Assembly: GCF_000420845.1 (NCBI RefSeq)
Contig: NZ_ATVS01000013.1
Coordinates: forward strand, 35,575 to 99,574
Source: Butyrivibrio sp. AE3009
Lineage (GTDB): Bacteria > Bacillota > Clostridia > Lachnospirales > Lachnospiraceae
Direction: 5' to 3'
Length of the DNA stretch: 64,000 bases
Part shown: positions 1 through 7,825 of the stretch, one piece after another
Layout: every line of letters begins with the position of its first letter
How positions within the stretch are numbered: the first letter of the stretch is position 1
Position numbers and translations under genes: made by a program
Notes under the pieces: model-generated
Seen by the model: the letters and a program-made list of their open reading frames with translations, nothing else
What the model was told of the DNA's origin: nothing
The model's database searches: none

Positions 1-810
1 CCGCTTCTGATTTTCGGAATCGGCCCCTTCCCCGAACTTGGAGTTGCGGGTGCTGCTTACGCCACAGTATTCGGACAGTTTGTTGGCTGTAGCATCGGAA
101 TATTCTGCAATCTGAAGTTCAACAAAGAGATCAACTTTGCATTCAAAAAGATCATCACACCTGATTTATCAACCATCAAAGATATCTATTTTGTTGGTAT
201 ACCCTCGATTTTGATGATGTCAATCGGCTCCGTAATGACCTATTTGATGAACCTGATACTCGGTACCTTCTCATCGACCGCAACTGCTGTATTTGGTGTA
301 TATTTCAAGCTTCAGAGCTTCTTCTTTATGCCTGTATTCGGTCTTAACAACGGACTTATACCTGTTCTTGCATATAATTACGGCGCAAGAAATAAAGAGC
401 GTATTAAAGAAGCCCTTAAGTTCGCTCTCATCCTTGCATTATCAATTATGTGTGTCGGAACAGTATGTTTCCTTGCTATTCCCGAGACTCTGCTGCATAT
501 GTTCAATGCATCGGAAGATATGGTAAAAATCGGTATTCCCGCCCTTCGTACTATTTGCTTATCCTTCCCTCTTGCAGGCATATGTATAGCCATGGGATCT
601 ATATTCCAGGCCTTTTCCAAGAGTTTTTACTCACTGATCATCTCAGTAGGCCGTCAGCTCGTGGTTCTTATCCCCGCATCATGGCTTTTATCCAAGACAG
701 GAGTACTTAATAATGTCTGGTTTGCCTTCCCTATTGCTGAATTGGCATCCCTGGTACTTTCAAGCTTCTATTTCCGTAAGCTTTACAAATCTACAGTTTC
801 AACCATGTGA
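1..810 (+). CDS. MATE family efflux transporter, C-terminal part (5' end outside window)
   Basis: The reading frame is open from the first base, so this is the 3' portion (269 codons) of a gene that starts upstream. The product is a multi-pass membrane protein with alternating hydrophobic helices. Stretches such as FGLNNGLIPVLAYNYGARN and RQLVVLIPASWLL are typical of the C-terminal half of MATE (NorM/DinF-like) cation/drug antiporters. The family exports drugs or cationic metabolites using a Na+ or H+ gradient. Substrate cannot be told from sequence. A hairpin terminator follows about 45 bp after the stop. A second, full-length MATE gene lies on the minus strand at 39525-40850. Confidence 0.93.
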   Translation, partial: PLLIFGIGPFPELGVAGAAYATVFGQFVGCSIGIFCNLKFNKEINFAFKKIITPDLSTIKDIYFVGIPSILMMSIGSVMTYLMNLILGTFSSTATAVFGVYFKLQSFFFMPVFGLNNGLIPVLAYNYGARNKERIKEALKFALILALSIMCVGTVCFLAIPETLLHMFNASEDMVKIGIPALRTICLSFPLAGICIAMGSIFQAFSKSFYSLIISVGRQLVVLIPASWLLSKTGVLNNVWFAFPIAELASLVLSSFYFRKLYKSTVSTM

Positions 811-856
811 TGTCATCTGTTTTTCGGTAGAATAATTTATAAAAAGTATTGAATTA

Positions 857-898
857 AGCGGTTTTTAAGTATTATGCACTAAAAACCGCTATAATTTT
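857..898 (+). terminator. Rho-independent terminator of the MATE gene
   Basis: The arms AGCGGTTTTTAAGT and ACTAAAAACCGCT pair with one bulged A around a 7-nt loop. A short T-rich run follows. It lies between the MATE stop and the HU gene. Confidence 0.75.
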
Positions 899-995
899 TG
901 GCATTTTTACGAACCAAACGTCTTGTATCATGCATAAAATGGGTGTAAAATTTTTTTTGTAGTTGAAAACACTCTATTTGAGGGAGGTAAAATCC

Positions 996-1280
996 ATGAA
1001 TAAGACAGAACTTGTTGATGCTATCGCAAAAGAGACCGGTCTTTCCAAGAAGGACTCCGAGAAGGTTGTTAAGGCTTTCACAGACACTGTTTCTAAGGAG
1101 CTTAAGAAGAAAGGCAAAGTTCAGCTTGTAGGCTTTGGTACATTCGAGACCGCTAAGAGAGCAGCCAGAACAGGTAAGAACCCTCAGACCGGCGCCAGCA
1201 TCAAGATTCCTGCAGCTACAGTTCCTAAATTCAAGGCTGGTAAGGCCCTTAAGGACGCTGTTAACGGCAAGAAGAAATAA
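996..1280 (+). CDS. hup: HU-family DNA-binding protein
   Basis: This 94-residue protein has the complete HU/IHF fold signature: MNKTELVDAIAKETGLSKKD at the N-terminus, then VGFGTFET, the DNA-contacting arm with RTGKNPQTG, and a Lys-rich C-terminus. HU is a dimeric nucleoid protein that bends DNA and assists replication and recombination. The ATG at 996 is chosen because AGGGAGG sits 8 bp upstream at 981-987 and the length then matches the family. The gene is monocistronic, followed directly by a strong terminator. Being next to a plasmid-type partition and replication region, it may help origin or partition architecture, which is inference. Confidence 0.96.
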   Translation: MNKTELVDAIAKETGLSKKDSEKVVKAFTDTVSKELKKKGKVQLVGFGTFETAKRAARTGKNPQTGASIKIPAATVPKFKAGKALKDAVNGKKK

Positions 1281-1296
1281 TTCAAATATGCTATAT

Positions 1297-1331
1297 AAAA
1301 AGCCTTGAGACATATGCCTCAAGGCTTTTTT
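1297..1331. terminator. Bidirectional-looking terminator between hup and the partition operon
   Basis: Perfect 13-bp arms (AAAAAGCCTTGAG / CTCAAGGCTTTTT) enclose an 8-nt loop and are followed by T residues. It lies between convergent genes, with hup on plus and the RHH gene ending at 1375 on minus. Its A-rich left side would serve as a T-tract for the minus strand. Confidence 0.85.
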
Positions 1332-1374
1332 GCTGTATCTGATCACTATTATATCTATACTCTGAAAGATGCTC

Positions 1375-2295
1375 TTACTGTCTTCCTCTGAGTCTTTCTT
1401 CCAGTTCCTTATGAGCCTGATAGATATCCATATTCTTGAGCATATCCTGCTCGATAAGACTTCTGATATACTTTGTGGCTGACATATTGGCTGCTTTAGC
1501 CATATGTTCTACATAGTCCCTGTATCCCCTGATATCAAGAAGAAGGAATTTGTCCTTCTCATATCTGCTGCTCTTTTCGCCGGAATTAGCTGCAGCTCTG
1601 CCTCTTCTTGCAGGCTGAGCCGGAGTCTGAACACTCTGCTGGTATGCTGCATATTGATTGTACTGAGGCTGTACAACAGGCTGGTTCATATACTGAGGAA
1701 CCTGCTGCGGCACAGGCTGTGAATACTGGAGCTGCTGAGTATATGCAATAGTCTGCTCCTGAGGCTGCACGTACGTTGGAACAGGCTGACTTACAGGCTG
1801 ATTAACCGGTGCAGTCACTGGCTGATTCATGGGTTGATTCATATATGCGGGAGCCTGCTCTGTGACCTTCTGGAGCATATCCTGCGTATTTGGCTGTTGA
1901 ACATATTGAGAAGGCTGTGGCTCCTCGACAAATACTGGCTCTTTAGGCTGTGGAACAACCGGCTCATCGACCTGTTTTTCGTTGACTAATTCGGTTGACG
2001 AAGGAGTAACGCTTGATATCTTATCATTTTCAGATTCAACTGTTTCCTGCGCAGCTACTGGCTTTTCGGCTTCTTTCTTAACCGTTTCTTTAACCTCAGG
2101 CTTTGGCGCTTCTGCTTTTTTTGTGGGAGCCTTTTCTTTTGTCTCCTTAGACTCTTCTTTTGCTTCTTCTTTTGCCTTTTCAGGAGCTTTTTTGTCTTCA
2201 GTTTCAGATGCTGCGCTAAGCGGCTTCATACCCTGAAATAGTCCCGTTCCTGTCTTCCTGGCGCCCTGTTTCAACATACTCGCTTTACTGGCCAT
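1375..2295 (-). CDS. ParA-partner protein with low-complexity linker and C-terminal ribbon-helix-helix domain
   Basis: The protein has 306 residues in three parts. Residues about 1-30 are a short basic N-terminus. About 30-230 is low complexity, first a Lys/Glu/Ala-rich stretch and then a Gln/Pro/Val stretch with repeated 'NQPV' units. About 240-306 is a compact domain with a strand (FLLLDIRGY) and two helices (VEHMAKAANMSATKYIRSLI) that looks like a ribbon-helix-helix DNA-binding fold. Its start overlaps the parA stop by one base (TAATG), so the two are translationally coupled. In type Ib partition systems the gene after parA encodes a small RHH centromere-binding protein. This would be an unusually long version, with the disordered linker as the odd feature. 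The partition role is inferred from position and domain, not from full-length similarity. Confidence 0.72.
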   Translation of the reverse strand: MASKASMLKQGARKTGTGLFQGMKPLSAASETEDKKAPEKAKEEAKEESKETKEKAPTKKAEAPKPEVKETVKKEAEKPVAAQETVESENDKISSVTPSSTELVNEKQVDEPVVPQPKEPVFVEEPQPSQYVQQPNTQDMLQKVTEQAPAYMNQPMNQPVTAPVNQPVSQPVPTYVQPQEQTIAYTQQLQYSQPVPQQVPQYMNQPVVQPQYNQYAAYQQSVQTPAQPARRGRAAANSGEKSSRYEKDKFLLLDIRGYRDYVEHMAKAANMSATKYIRSLIEQDMLKNMDIYQAHKELEERLRGRQ

Positions 2296-3122
2296 TACTC
2301 ATCCCCTCCTAAATACTCATCAATAAAGTCATCATAGTCTCTTGCTGCCTGAGATCCGCCTGCATATGAAAACAGATCCATCTTCATTGTCTGTGCCTCT
2401 TCTACCGATACATTAAGCCTGATCTTTGAGTCAAATACCTTTGTTCCCAGAAGTTCTGCCTTCTCTTCTATATCACCGATCCAAATCTTTGAATTGGAAG
2501 TATTTCTAACCTTTGTTACCAGGATTCCTGCTACTTTAAGCTTATCATTGGTGAAATCATGAATCTGGTCAATGAACTTGTAGAGTCTTGATAATCCCTG
2601 AAGTGAGTATGCACCGGGCTCCAGGGGAATAATAACTTCATCTGCCACAGTAAGGATGTTCATAAGAACCACACCTAGGGCCGGACTGCAGTCAAATACG
2701 CAGAAATCATACTCTTTTTTGATCTTCTTGAAGGCGTTCTTGATAAGTCTCTCTCTTGCCACCATATTAAAGGTCATATCAGCAGATGCCAGGTCAATTC
2801 CGCCAATAATCAGGTCCAGATTCTCCTGAATAGGAATAATCGCCTTATTTATGTCCTTATCGCCGCTCATTACTTCAAAAAGCTTGGCAGGTACATTATC
2901 GTAAAAGTATTTCTGTTCATCTTCAGTAAGTGACTCTATATCCTCAGGATCCGGATCAATCTCATTAAGGTCGATTCCTGCTGTCATTGAGAGGTTTTCC
3001 TGTGGATCTGCGTCTACAACCAGTACTTTGTACCCCCTTTTTGCCAGGCCTACAGCCATGGCATAACTGGATGTAGTCTTAGCTACACCACCCTTCTGAT
3101 TACTGAAAGCAATAATACGCAT
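2295..3122 (-). CDS. parA: ParA/Soj-family partition ATPase
   Basis: This 275-residue protein begins almost directly with the deviant Walker A motif KGGVAKTT (residues 10-17), followed by VVDADPQENLS (Walker A') and VFDCSPALG (Walker B). These are diagnostic for ParA/MinD ATPases that position plasmids and chromosomes on the nucleoid. It has no N-terminal helix-turn-helix extension, so it is a short (type Ib or Soj-like) ParA that would not autoregulate by itself. The ATG is preceded by GGAGGAG. It is first in a two-gene minus-strand operon transcribed away from the AT-rich region and rep, the usual arrangement around a low-copy replicon origin. Confidence 0.95.
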   Translation of the reverse strand: MRIIAFSNQKGGVAKTTSSYAMAVGLAKRGYKVLVVDADPQENLSMTAGIDLNEIDPDPEDIESLTEDEQKYFYDNVPAKLFEVMSGDKDINKAIIPIQENLDLIIGGIDLASADMTFNMVARERLIKNAFKKIKKEYDFCVFDCSPALGVVLMNILTVADEVIIPLEPGAYSLQGLSRLYKFIDQIHDFTNDKLKVAGILVTKVRNTSNSKIWIGDIEEKAELLGTKVFDSKIRLNVSVEEAQTMKMDLFSYAGGSQAARDYDDFIDEYLGGDE

Positions 3123-3723
3123 ATCTCCTCCTATAAAACATATATATCTTATTTATTTTCACTTTTTTCCCTGAATTATTATATCCTTATTTTTATTTAC
3201 TTTCAATATGTAATATCGAATATATTTTAAAAATAATATATATAACATATTTAATTCATTGAATAATCATATAAGATATACATGTTATATATGTAAACAA
3301 CTTTAAATATTATTCTTAAATAAATTATATATCACAAATAACTTAAATAGAATCACATTATATAATCTATATACTACATAAGTTATATAATGTGTATATC
3401 ATTATATCTATATCTTATATAAATAATATAATACTCCATTTTTTTGTATGATATAGCTATTAAATATGTTATATATGTAATCTATATTATATTATCTCAA
3501 AATTATTATTTATGATATATATGTATTATTATATCTATATACAAAATATATTCATAATGTTATATATACAAAATACATGTGTATCTATGTTTTGTTATAT
3601 ATAACTTATATGTTTTATATTTCCATTTTCTATATAACATCTTTTTCTGGATTTGATCCTGAAGCAATCTAAAGCAGCATTGTTATATATATTATATAAC
3701 TATAACTCAGCATCATTGTAAAA

Positions 3724-3742
3724 GCTTTCTGCTGTAGAAAGC
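3724..3742. repeat. Short hairpin in a GC-normal islet of the AT-rich region
   Basis: Arms GCTTTCT (3724-3730) and AGAAAGC (3736-3742) flank the 5-nt loop GCTGT. The hairpin sits in a roughly 130-bp islet of normal base composition (about 3650-3780) that stands out against the TATA-rich surroundings. Function unknown. Confidence 0.5.
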
Positions 3743-3822
3743 CTGGTACAGTAGCTTATGTTCTTTTATATCTTAAACGCTCAAGCAATATTAATTATAT
3801 ATGTTATATATGTATTTCAAAT

Positions 3823-3856
3823 CAGTAACCTTTCTGATGCGAACCCGAAGTTACTG
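3823..3856. repeat. Inverted repeat CAGTAAC/GTTACTG in a second GC-normal islet
   Basis: Perfect 7-bp arms CAGTAAC (3823-3829) and GTTACTG (3850-3856) are separated by 20 bp of GC-normal sequence. Extending the arms two bases adds one mismatch. No coding potential is seen. It could be a protein-binding site or a small RNA hairpin. Confidence 0.4.
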
Positions 3857-4380
3857 GTATGTTATATATCTTCTATATTAAATATATTTTGTATGATTTG
3901 TTAGTTTTTCAAATTTGAATCTATATAACATATGAATTATATATCATATATATTTATTATATTCTCTAAACATATATCATATATATCTAAAATAATTGCT
4001 ATATATAAATAATATATACATGTTATGTATCTTATATTTATTACCATATTTATGTTATATATATTGTGTGTACACAATTATGTATATATGTTATATATTT
4101 ATAATGCATCTATATTATATATCTTTTATATCTTTTATTATTTATAAATCCATTATATTTTCAATATCTAATATAACTAATATAGCAATTATTTATAATA
4201 TATATTTGATTTATCTCAATTAATACATATATATGAAATAATCTCTATATTTAATATATTATATATTTTATAATTAATATAAATATTGAATAGTAAATGA
4301 ATATTTGATATAATTGATATGTATTAATTAGAATATTTACGTTTTATATATTATTTATACTTTATATTTTATATGTAATC

Positions 4381-5439
4381 ATTTTCATTTAAACATAGAA
4401 AGCAAACAATTCCCACCTGGAAACGCAGATTACCAGAATCAGATCTGAAACCCGGAAGTGAACAGGCCTTAACATCATGAAAATATTAATATTGATCAAG
4501 TTTTGTAGCGATATTAATCATTATTTGATGTATTAAGTTTTAATTATGGTTTTGGTGCAATTGATGGGATGGTGCCATTGAAAAAAGAATAAAATATTTA
4601 AGTGATAATTTATAAATTTCAATATCATAATGTTGCAAGACTCAATTATATATAAAATGCTGAAATTATCGATTATATAGTAATTGGATGCAAATTTATT
4701 ACATATTTTTGCATTTTTTCTTTCAATTTTAATAAATATGTATCACAAAAATGATATAATAGCATATGTAATATTCCTGCAATTTACAAGGATTTCGCTG
4801 TTTATTAAGTTTCGATTGAATAATTCTAGATATTTTTAATTTATAAACTTTATATTTTCTTAACTATTAACCGTCTTGGTCAGTTATGAGATTTAATCGG
4901 TCAATAGAACATATTATTTGTCTTTATATATTGCAAGTAAAAAATGAATGTTATCAAATAAATTCCCATATAATATAATGCCTATAATCAAAAACTATAT
5001 TTAGTATCTAAAGTAATAGTCTAAATAATTTCAGCTTATTAAATCTATAATTTATTTTATATTTGTCTTGCAATCATTCATTATTCAAAATTGTAAATCA
5101 TGATTTAATTTATTAAATTCAAGTCATTTTGTTGTTTTTATTGTATTCAAAATGTTTAAATTGATCTTATATTTTAATTTCTTTCATTTTTTTCTTTTTT
5201 TAACCTATTTTTTTTTAATTTTCATCGTTATTATTCCTTTATAGGCATTTAATTAAAAATATTGATAATCTATCTATACAAGCATTTATTTTCTTATAGA
5301 TGATTGTTATGATCCTAAGGACATTCTTTTGAATACCTGGTTTGACAGCCTGTAGTTTGTTTAAATTTAATTAATAAACTACAATTCATTTATTAATTAG
5401 AACTTCAGGTATTACAGACCAGCTCTGGATTTGATGCTT
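4381..5439. other. AT-rich non-coding spacer between the TATA-rich block and the iterons
   Basis: About 1 kb has no credible open frame or recognised RNA. A short islet at 4400-4475 has normal base composition. The rest is AT-rich but less repetitive than 3123-4380. The one structure I can point to is the nested inverted repeat at 5332-5413. It is probably part of the origin region. Confidence 0.5.
5332..5413. repeat. Nested inverted repeats upstream of the iterons
   Basis: The outer arms AATACCTG (5332-5339) and CAGGTATT (5406-5413) enclose inner arms TGTAGTTT (5351-5358) and AAACTACA (5376-5383). All arms are perfect 8-mers and the interior is AT-rich. Two concentric pairs within 82 bp in non-coding DNA suggest a cruciform or a dimeric-protein site. 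No known family site was recognised. Confidence 0.5.
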
Positions 5440-5792
5440 TTAAGGTGACTTAAATGGGGTTAAAAAGAGACATAAAAGGGATTAAAAGGTTATAGTTTCT
5501 GGGATATAAGGTGATATAAAAGGGAATAAATCATACTGCGATAAAAGTGCAGTAAAAAGGTTCCAAAAGCGTATAAAAAGGGATAAAAGGTGACTAAAAA
5601 GGGAAATGCAGTTTTAATAAAACTTCTTAGTGACAAAAGCTTCATAACCCCAGTAAACATGCGCTTTCCAATAAACAATAACATAATTTAGGTGACTGAA
5701 AAGGGAATATAATGGTGCATAAAAAGGGAATAGTATATGCCGGAAACTGTCATCCAGGAAAGTAACAGGTTGGAAAAGTCTCTCAATATGAT

Positions 5793-5840
5793 AAAGGTGA
5801 ACAAAAAGGGAATACACGAAATCCCTTTTTGTTCACCTTT
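5793..5840. repeat. Head-to-head iteron pair forming a 19-bp perfect hairpin
   Basis: The left arm at 5793-5811 (AAAGGTGAACAAAAAGGGA) and the right arm at 5822-5840 are exact reverse complements, with a 10-nt loop. Each arm contains a full iteron. In Rep_3 plasmids, inverted iterons usually serve as the operator bound by the Rep dimer, whereas direct copies bind monomers. Here the inverted pair lies about 560 bp upstream of rep, not at its promoter. It could be an operator, a handcuffing site or a single-strand initiation hairpin. Confidence 0.75.
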
Positions 5841-6093
5841 TTAGAATTAAAGTCCTCAAAAGAGGAGATAAGTACACCGGTGACCTGAATAATATAGAAA
5901 TTCGATCTATTTAATGGTTTAAAAGCACTTATTGGATGAAAGTATTTGAAGTTTTCGAGGGGATAAAACAACGAATTACGCTGCAATATAGAGCTAAATG
6001 CACGGAAATGAATAAATATCAGTGGAAAAAGTTAAGATTTTAGATATTAGGAGAATAAAATAGGTGTTAAAGGTGAACAATAAGGGAAGAATA

Positions 6094-6131
6094 TATACCA
6101 TAGTAGTCAATTCAAATTGGTCAATGGTATA
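6094..6131. repeat. Imperfect 38-bp palindrome inside the iteron region
   Basis: Outer arms TATACCAT (6094-6101) and ATGGTATA (6124-6131) are perfect. Inside them AGTCAATT and AATTGGTC pair with one mismatch around a CA centre. It lies between two iterons. A regulator or initiation factor site is plausible, but no family can be named. Confidence 0.5.
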
Positions 6132-6398
6132 CAAAAAGGGCGCCCCTATCTGTATAGGTGCATAAAAAGGGAAATAATTGCGTTGACCAAAAAGGTTTAC
6201 TTGAAATAGTGGAATGATGCAGTGAAACCCACTAAATATGGGAAATTTTGCTTGAAAGTGACAATAAAAGGAATATAATAATTAATAAGGTTTACAAAAA
6301 GGGAATGTTATCTAATGAATTATATTCAATGGTGACTGGAAAAGGAAGATTCTATCGTCCCTTTAGGTGTACAAAAAAGGAATAGTATTGGGGGAGAT

Positions 6399-7571
6399 AT
6401 GCAAAAAGAAGAAAAAGAACAGCTCATTGTCAGTCACAAGACCTATAATAAATCAAATGAATTGATCAATGCAATGGGAAAGGGCACAGCCCTTTCCCAG
6501 AAGCTATTTGCTATTGGTATGCAGCATATAGAAATAGATGATACCAATAACGTAGTGGCCACTATTTACGGCCCGGAGCTTCGTAAGATGTTTAAGTCAA
6601 GTTCTGGTTCGCTATATGAGCACATCGAGGCGCTGTGCGATCGCCAGGTTAAAGGATCAACCATTTTTGACTGGAATCTTCTTATGAAGGACAAGGAAAA
6701 CGGCAAAATAGAGGCTCATCAGGTGGTAACCGATGCATCCTTCAAAAATGGCACTCTTACATTAAGATATAACAATTCACTTACTGATAAGATAGTCAAT
6801 CTGAAGAAAGGTTACACAGTCCTTAGTTTATCCGAGACTCTTAGTCTTAAGAGCGTATATTCCTTAAGGCTATATGAGATGCTTCTTTCAGCTTATGACC
6901 GTAAGGCTTATATCACCAAAGAGGACGGCGTTCAGGTATTTGATTATGATCTGACAGAGCTCAAGCTTGATCTGGGAGTCATCAATTCCGGTGGTAGCAA
7001 GGAGATCAAGAACGAACTGGCCAAGGATTACCCCGATTATGACAAAATTGAGGAAATTGCCGAGAAACTGGGGCAAACCAAGTACAAGGAATACAAGATA
7101 TTCAACCGTAATGTACTAAGTAAGACCAAGGAAGAGCTCAACAAAAAGACATGCCTCGAAGTAGATTATGATCCAATAAAAAGCGGCAGAAAGACCGTAG
7201 GAATCAGATTCTTTGTAAATAAAAAAGGTGTTGCTGTTACCAAAGAGAAGGCTACACCTGCTAATAAGGATGAGATTTTTGATGAAATAATCCAGCTTTT
7301 GATGGGGGATTTCAAGGTTAAGGAAATCCGGGAAATAGCCGAGATTGCTGAGTATGACATTGAGAAAATCAGAAAAGCATATGAATATATGCAGGCTTAC
7401 AACAAAGAAATTGAGGTTCCGATTGCCTTTATGAAGGAATGCATCAAGAATGAGTACTACCTGAACAAGGCTAAACCCAAGAAACCCGGTAGCAATAACT
7501 CATTTATGAACTTTGAACAGCGCACGGATTATGATTTTGAAGCGCTGGAGAAAATGCTTGTTGATAATTAA
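6399..7571 (+). CDS. repB: Rep_3-family replication initiator protein
   Basis: This 390-residue protein has the two-winged-helix architecture of Rep_3/RepB plasmid initiators. The N-terminal segment contains ALSQKLFAIGMQHIEI and the second winged helix contains the family-typical LKSVYSLRLYEMLLSAYDRK (about residues 150-170). A Lys-rich C-terminal extension of about 130 residues follows. It should bind the iterons immediately upstream to open the origin and recruit the host helicase. The start at 6399 has GGGGGAG directly upstream at a short spacing of 2-3 nt, and no better in-frame start is seen. The gene stands alone and is followed by a 36-bp palindrome. The protein is longer than many Rep_3 proteins. 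Assignment is from motif and context. Confidence 0.92.
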   Translation: MQKEEKEQLIVSHKTYNKSNELINAMGKGTALSQKLFAIGMQHIEIDDTNNVVATIYGPELRKMFKSSSGSLYEHIEALCDRQVKGSTIFDWNLLMKDKENGKIEAHQVVTDASFKNGTLTLRYNNSLTDKIVNLKKGYTVLSLSETLSLKSVYSLRLYEMLLSAYDRKAYITKEDGVQVFDYDLTELKLDLGVINSGGSKEIKNELAKDYPDYDKIEEIAEKLGQTKYKEYKIFNRNVLSKTKEELNKKTCLEVDYDPIKSGRKTVGIRFFVNKKGVAVTKEKATPANKDEIFDEIIQLLMGDFKVKEIREIAEIAEYDIEKIRKAYEYMQAYNKEIEVPIAFMKECIKNEYYLNKAKPKKPGSNNSFMNFEQRTDYDFEALEKMLVDN

Positions 7572-7581
7572 GAGATTAGGG

Positions 7582-7617
7582 ATATCCTATATATGTTATA
7601 TAACATATATAGGATAT
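7582..7617. repeat. Perfect 36-bp palindrome after rep, possible terminator or partition/resolution site
   Basis: The 18-bp arms (ATATCCTATATATGTTAT and its exact complement) meet with no loop, centred between 7599 and 7600. A short TTTTG run follows, so it may act as the rep terminator. The centre contains the TGTTATATAACA core that resembles the repeated TGTTATATAT motif between parA and rep, so it could also be a binding site for the partition protein. Confidence 0.7.
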
Positions 7618-7825
7618 TTTGTATATTCACAAATGACAAAAATGTAGATTTTATCGGGCTTTATAATATTGCAATATAAATTTGATATTTTATATTTGTT
7701 ATATATCTTATATTTGGTATTGAATCAAAATCATTGCAAAAAATAATAAGAAATTCAACTGAAAATGCAGTAGAGAAAAAACAAAAAGTCTGAAATAATA
7801 AAAGGTAAAGCGGTCGGAGGTGCAT

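Larger units (their letters stand above)
3123..4380. other. Extremely AT-rich non-coding region with repeated TGTTATATAT motifs (candidate centromere/origin DNA)
   Basis: About 1.25 kb is made almost only of A and T, mostly alternating TATA runs, with no credible gene. The motif TGTTATATAT or its complement (ATATAACATA-like) recurs more than ten times, for example near 3239, 3282, 3467, 3559, 3594, 3803, 3860, 3921, 4020, 4052 and 4088. Several copies sit in short palindromes such as TACATGTTATATATGTA at 3279-3295. It separates divergent parA and rep. I read it as partition-site and/or DNA-unwinding sequence, which is inference. Confidence 0.55.
5443..6382. repeat. Iteron array of the replication origin (consensus AGGTGNNYAAAAAGGGAA)
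   Basis: At least a dozen 18-bp copies of AGGTGNNYAAAAAGGGAA lie in the 950 bp before rep. Clear copies start at 5509, 5588, 5690, 5713, 5795, 6071, 6156, 6288, 6330 and 6365. Degenerate or partial ones lie near 5443, 5546, 5569, 6125, 6182 and 6256. One copy is inverted (5822-5838, minus strand). Spacing is irregular and the last copy ends 16 bp before the rep start codon. Repeats of this kind next to a Rep_3 gene are the binding sites for the initiator and set copy number. The unit sequence appears specific to this replicon, as I do not recognise it from elsewhere. Confidence 0.88.

Noticed and set aside
3996..4223. Open frame of 75 codons in the AT-rich block
   Set aside because: Composed almost only of Ile, Tyr, Leu and Asn codons from TATA-rich DNA; no RBS and no plausible protein features.
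5490..5986. Minus-strand frames across the iterons
   Set aside because: They read through the repeated iteron units and the hairpin; no RBS and the peptide sequence reflects the repeats.
5443..6382. CRISPR array considered for the iteron region
   Set aside because: Units are short (18 bp), irregularly spaced, partly inverted, without uniform spacers or cas genes; the Rep_3 neighbour explains them.
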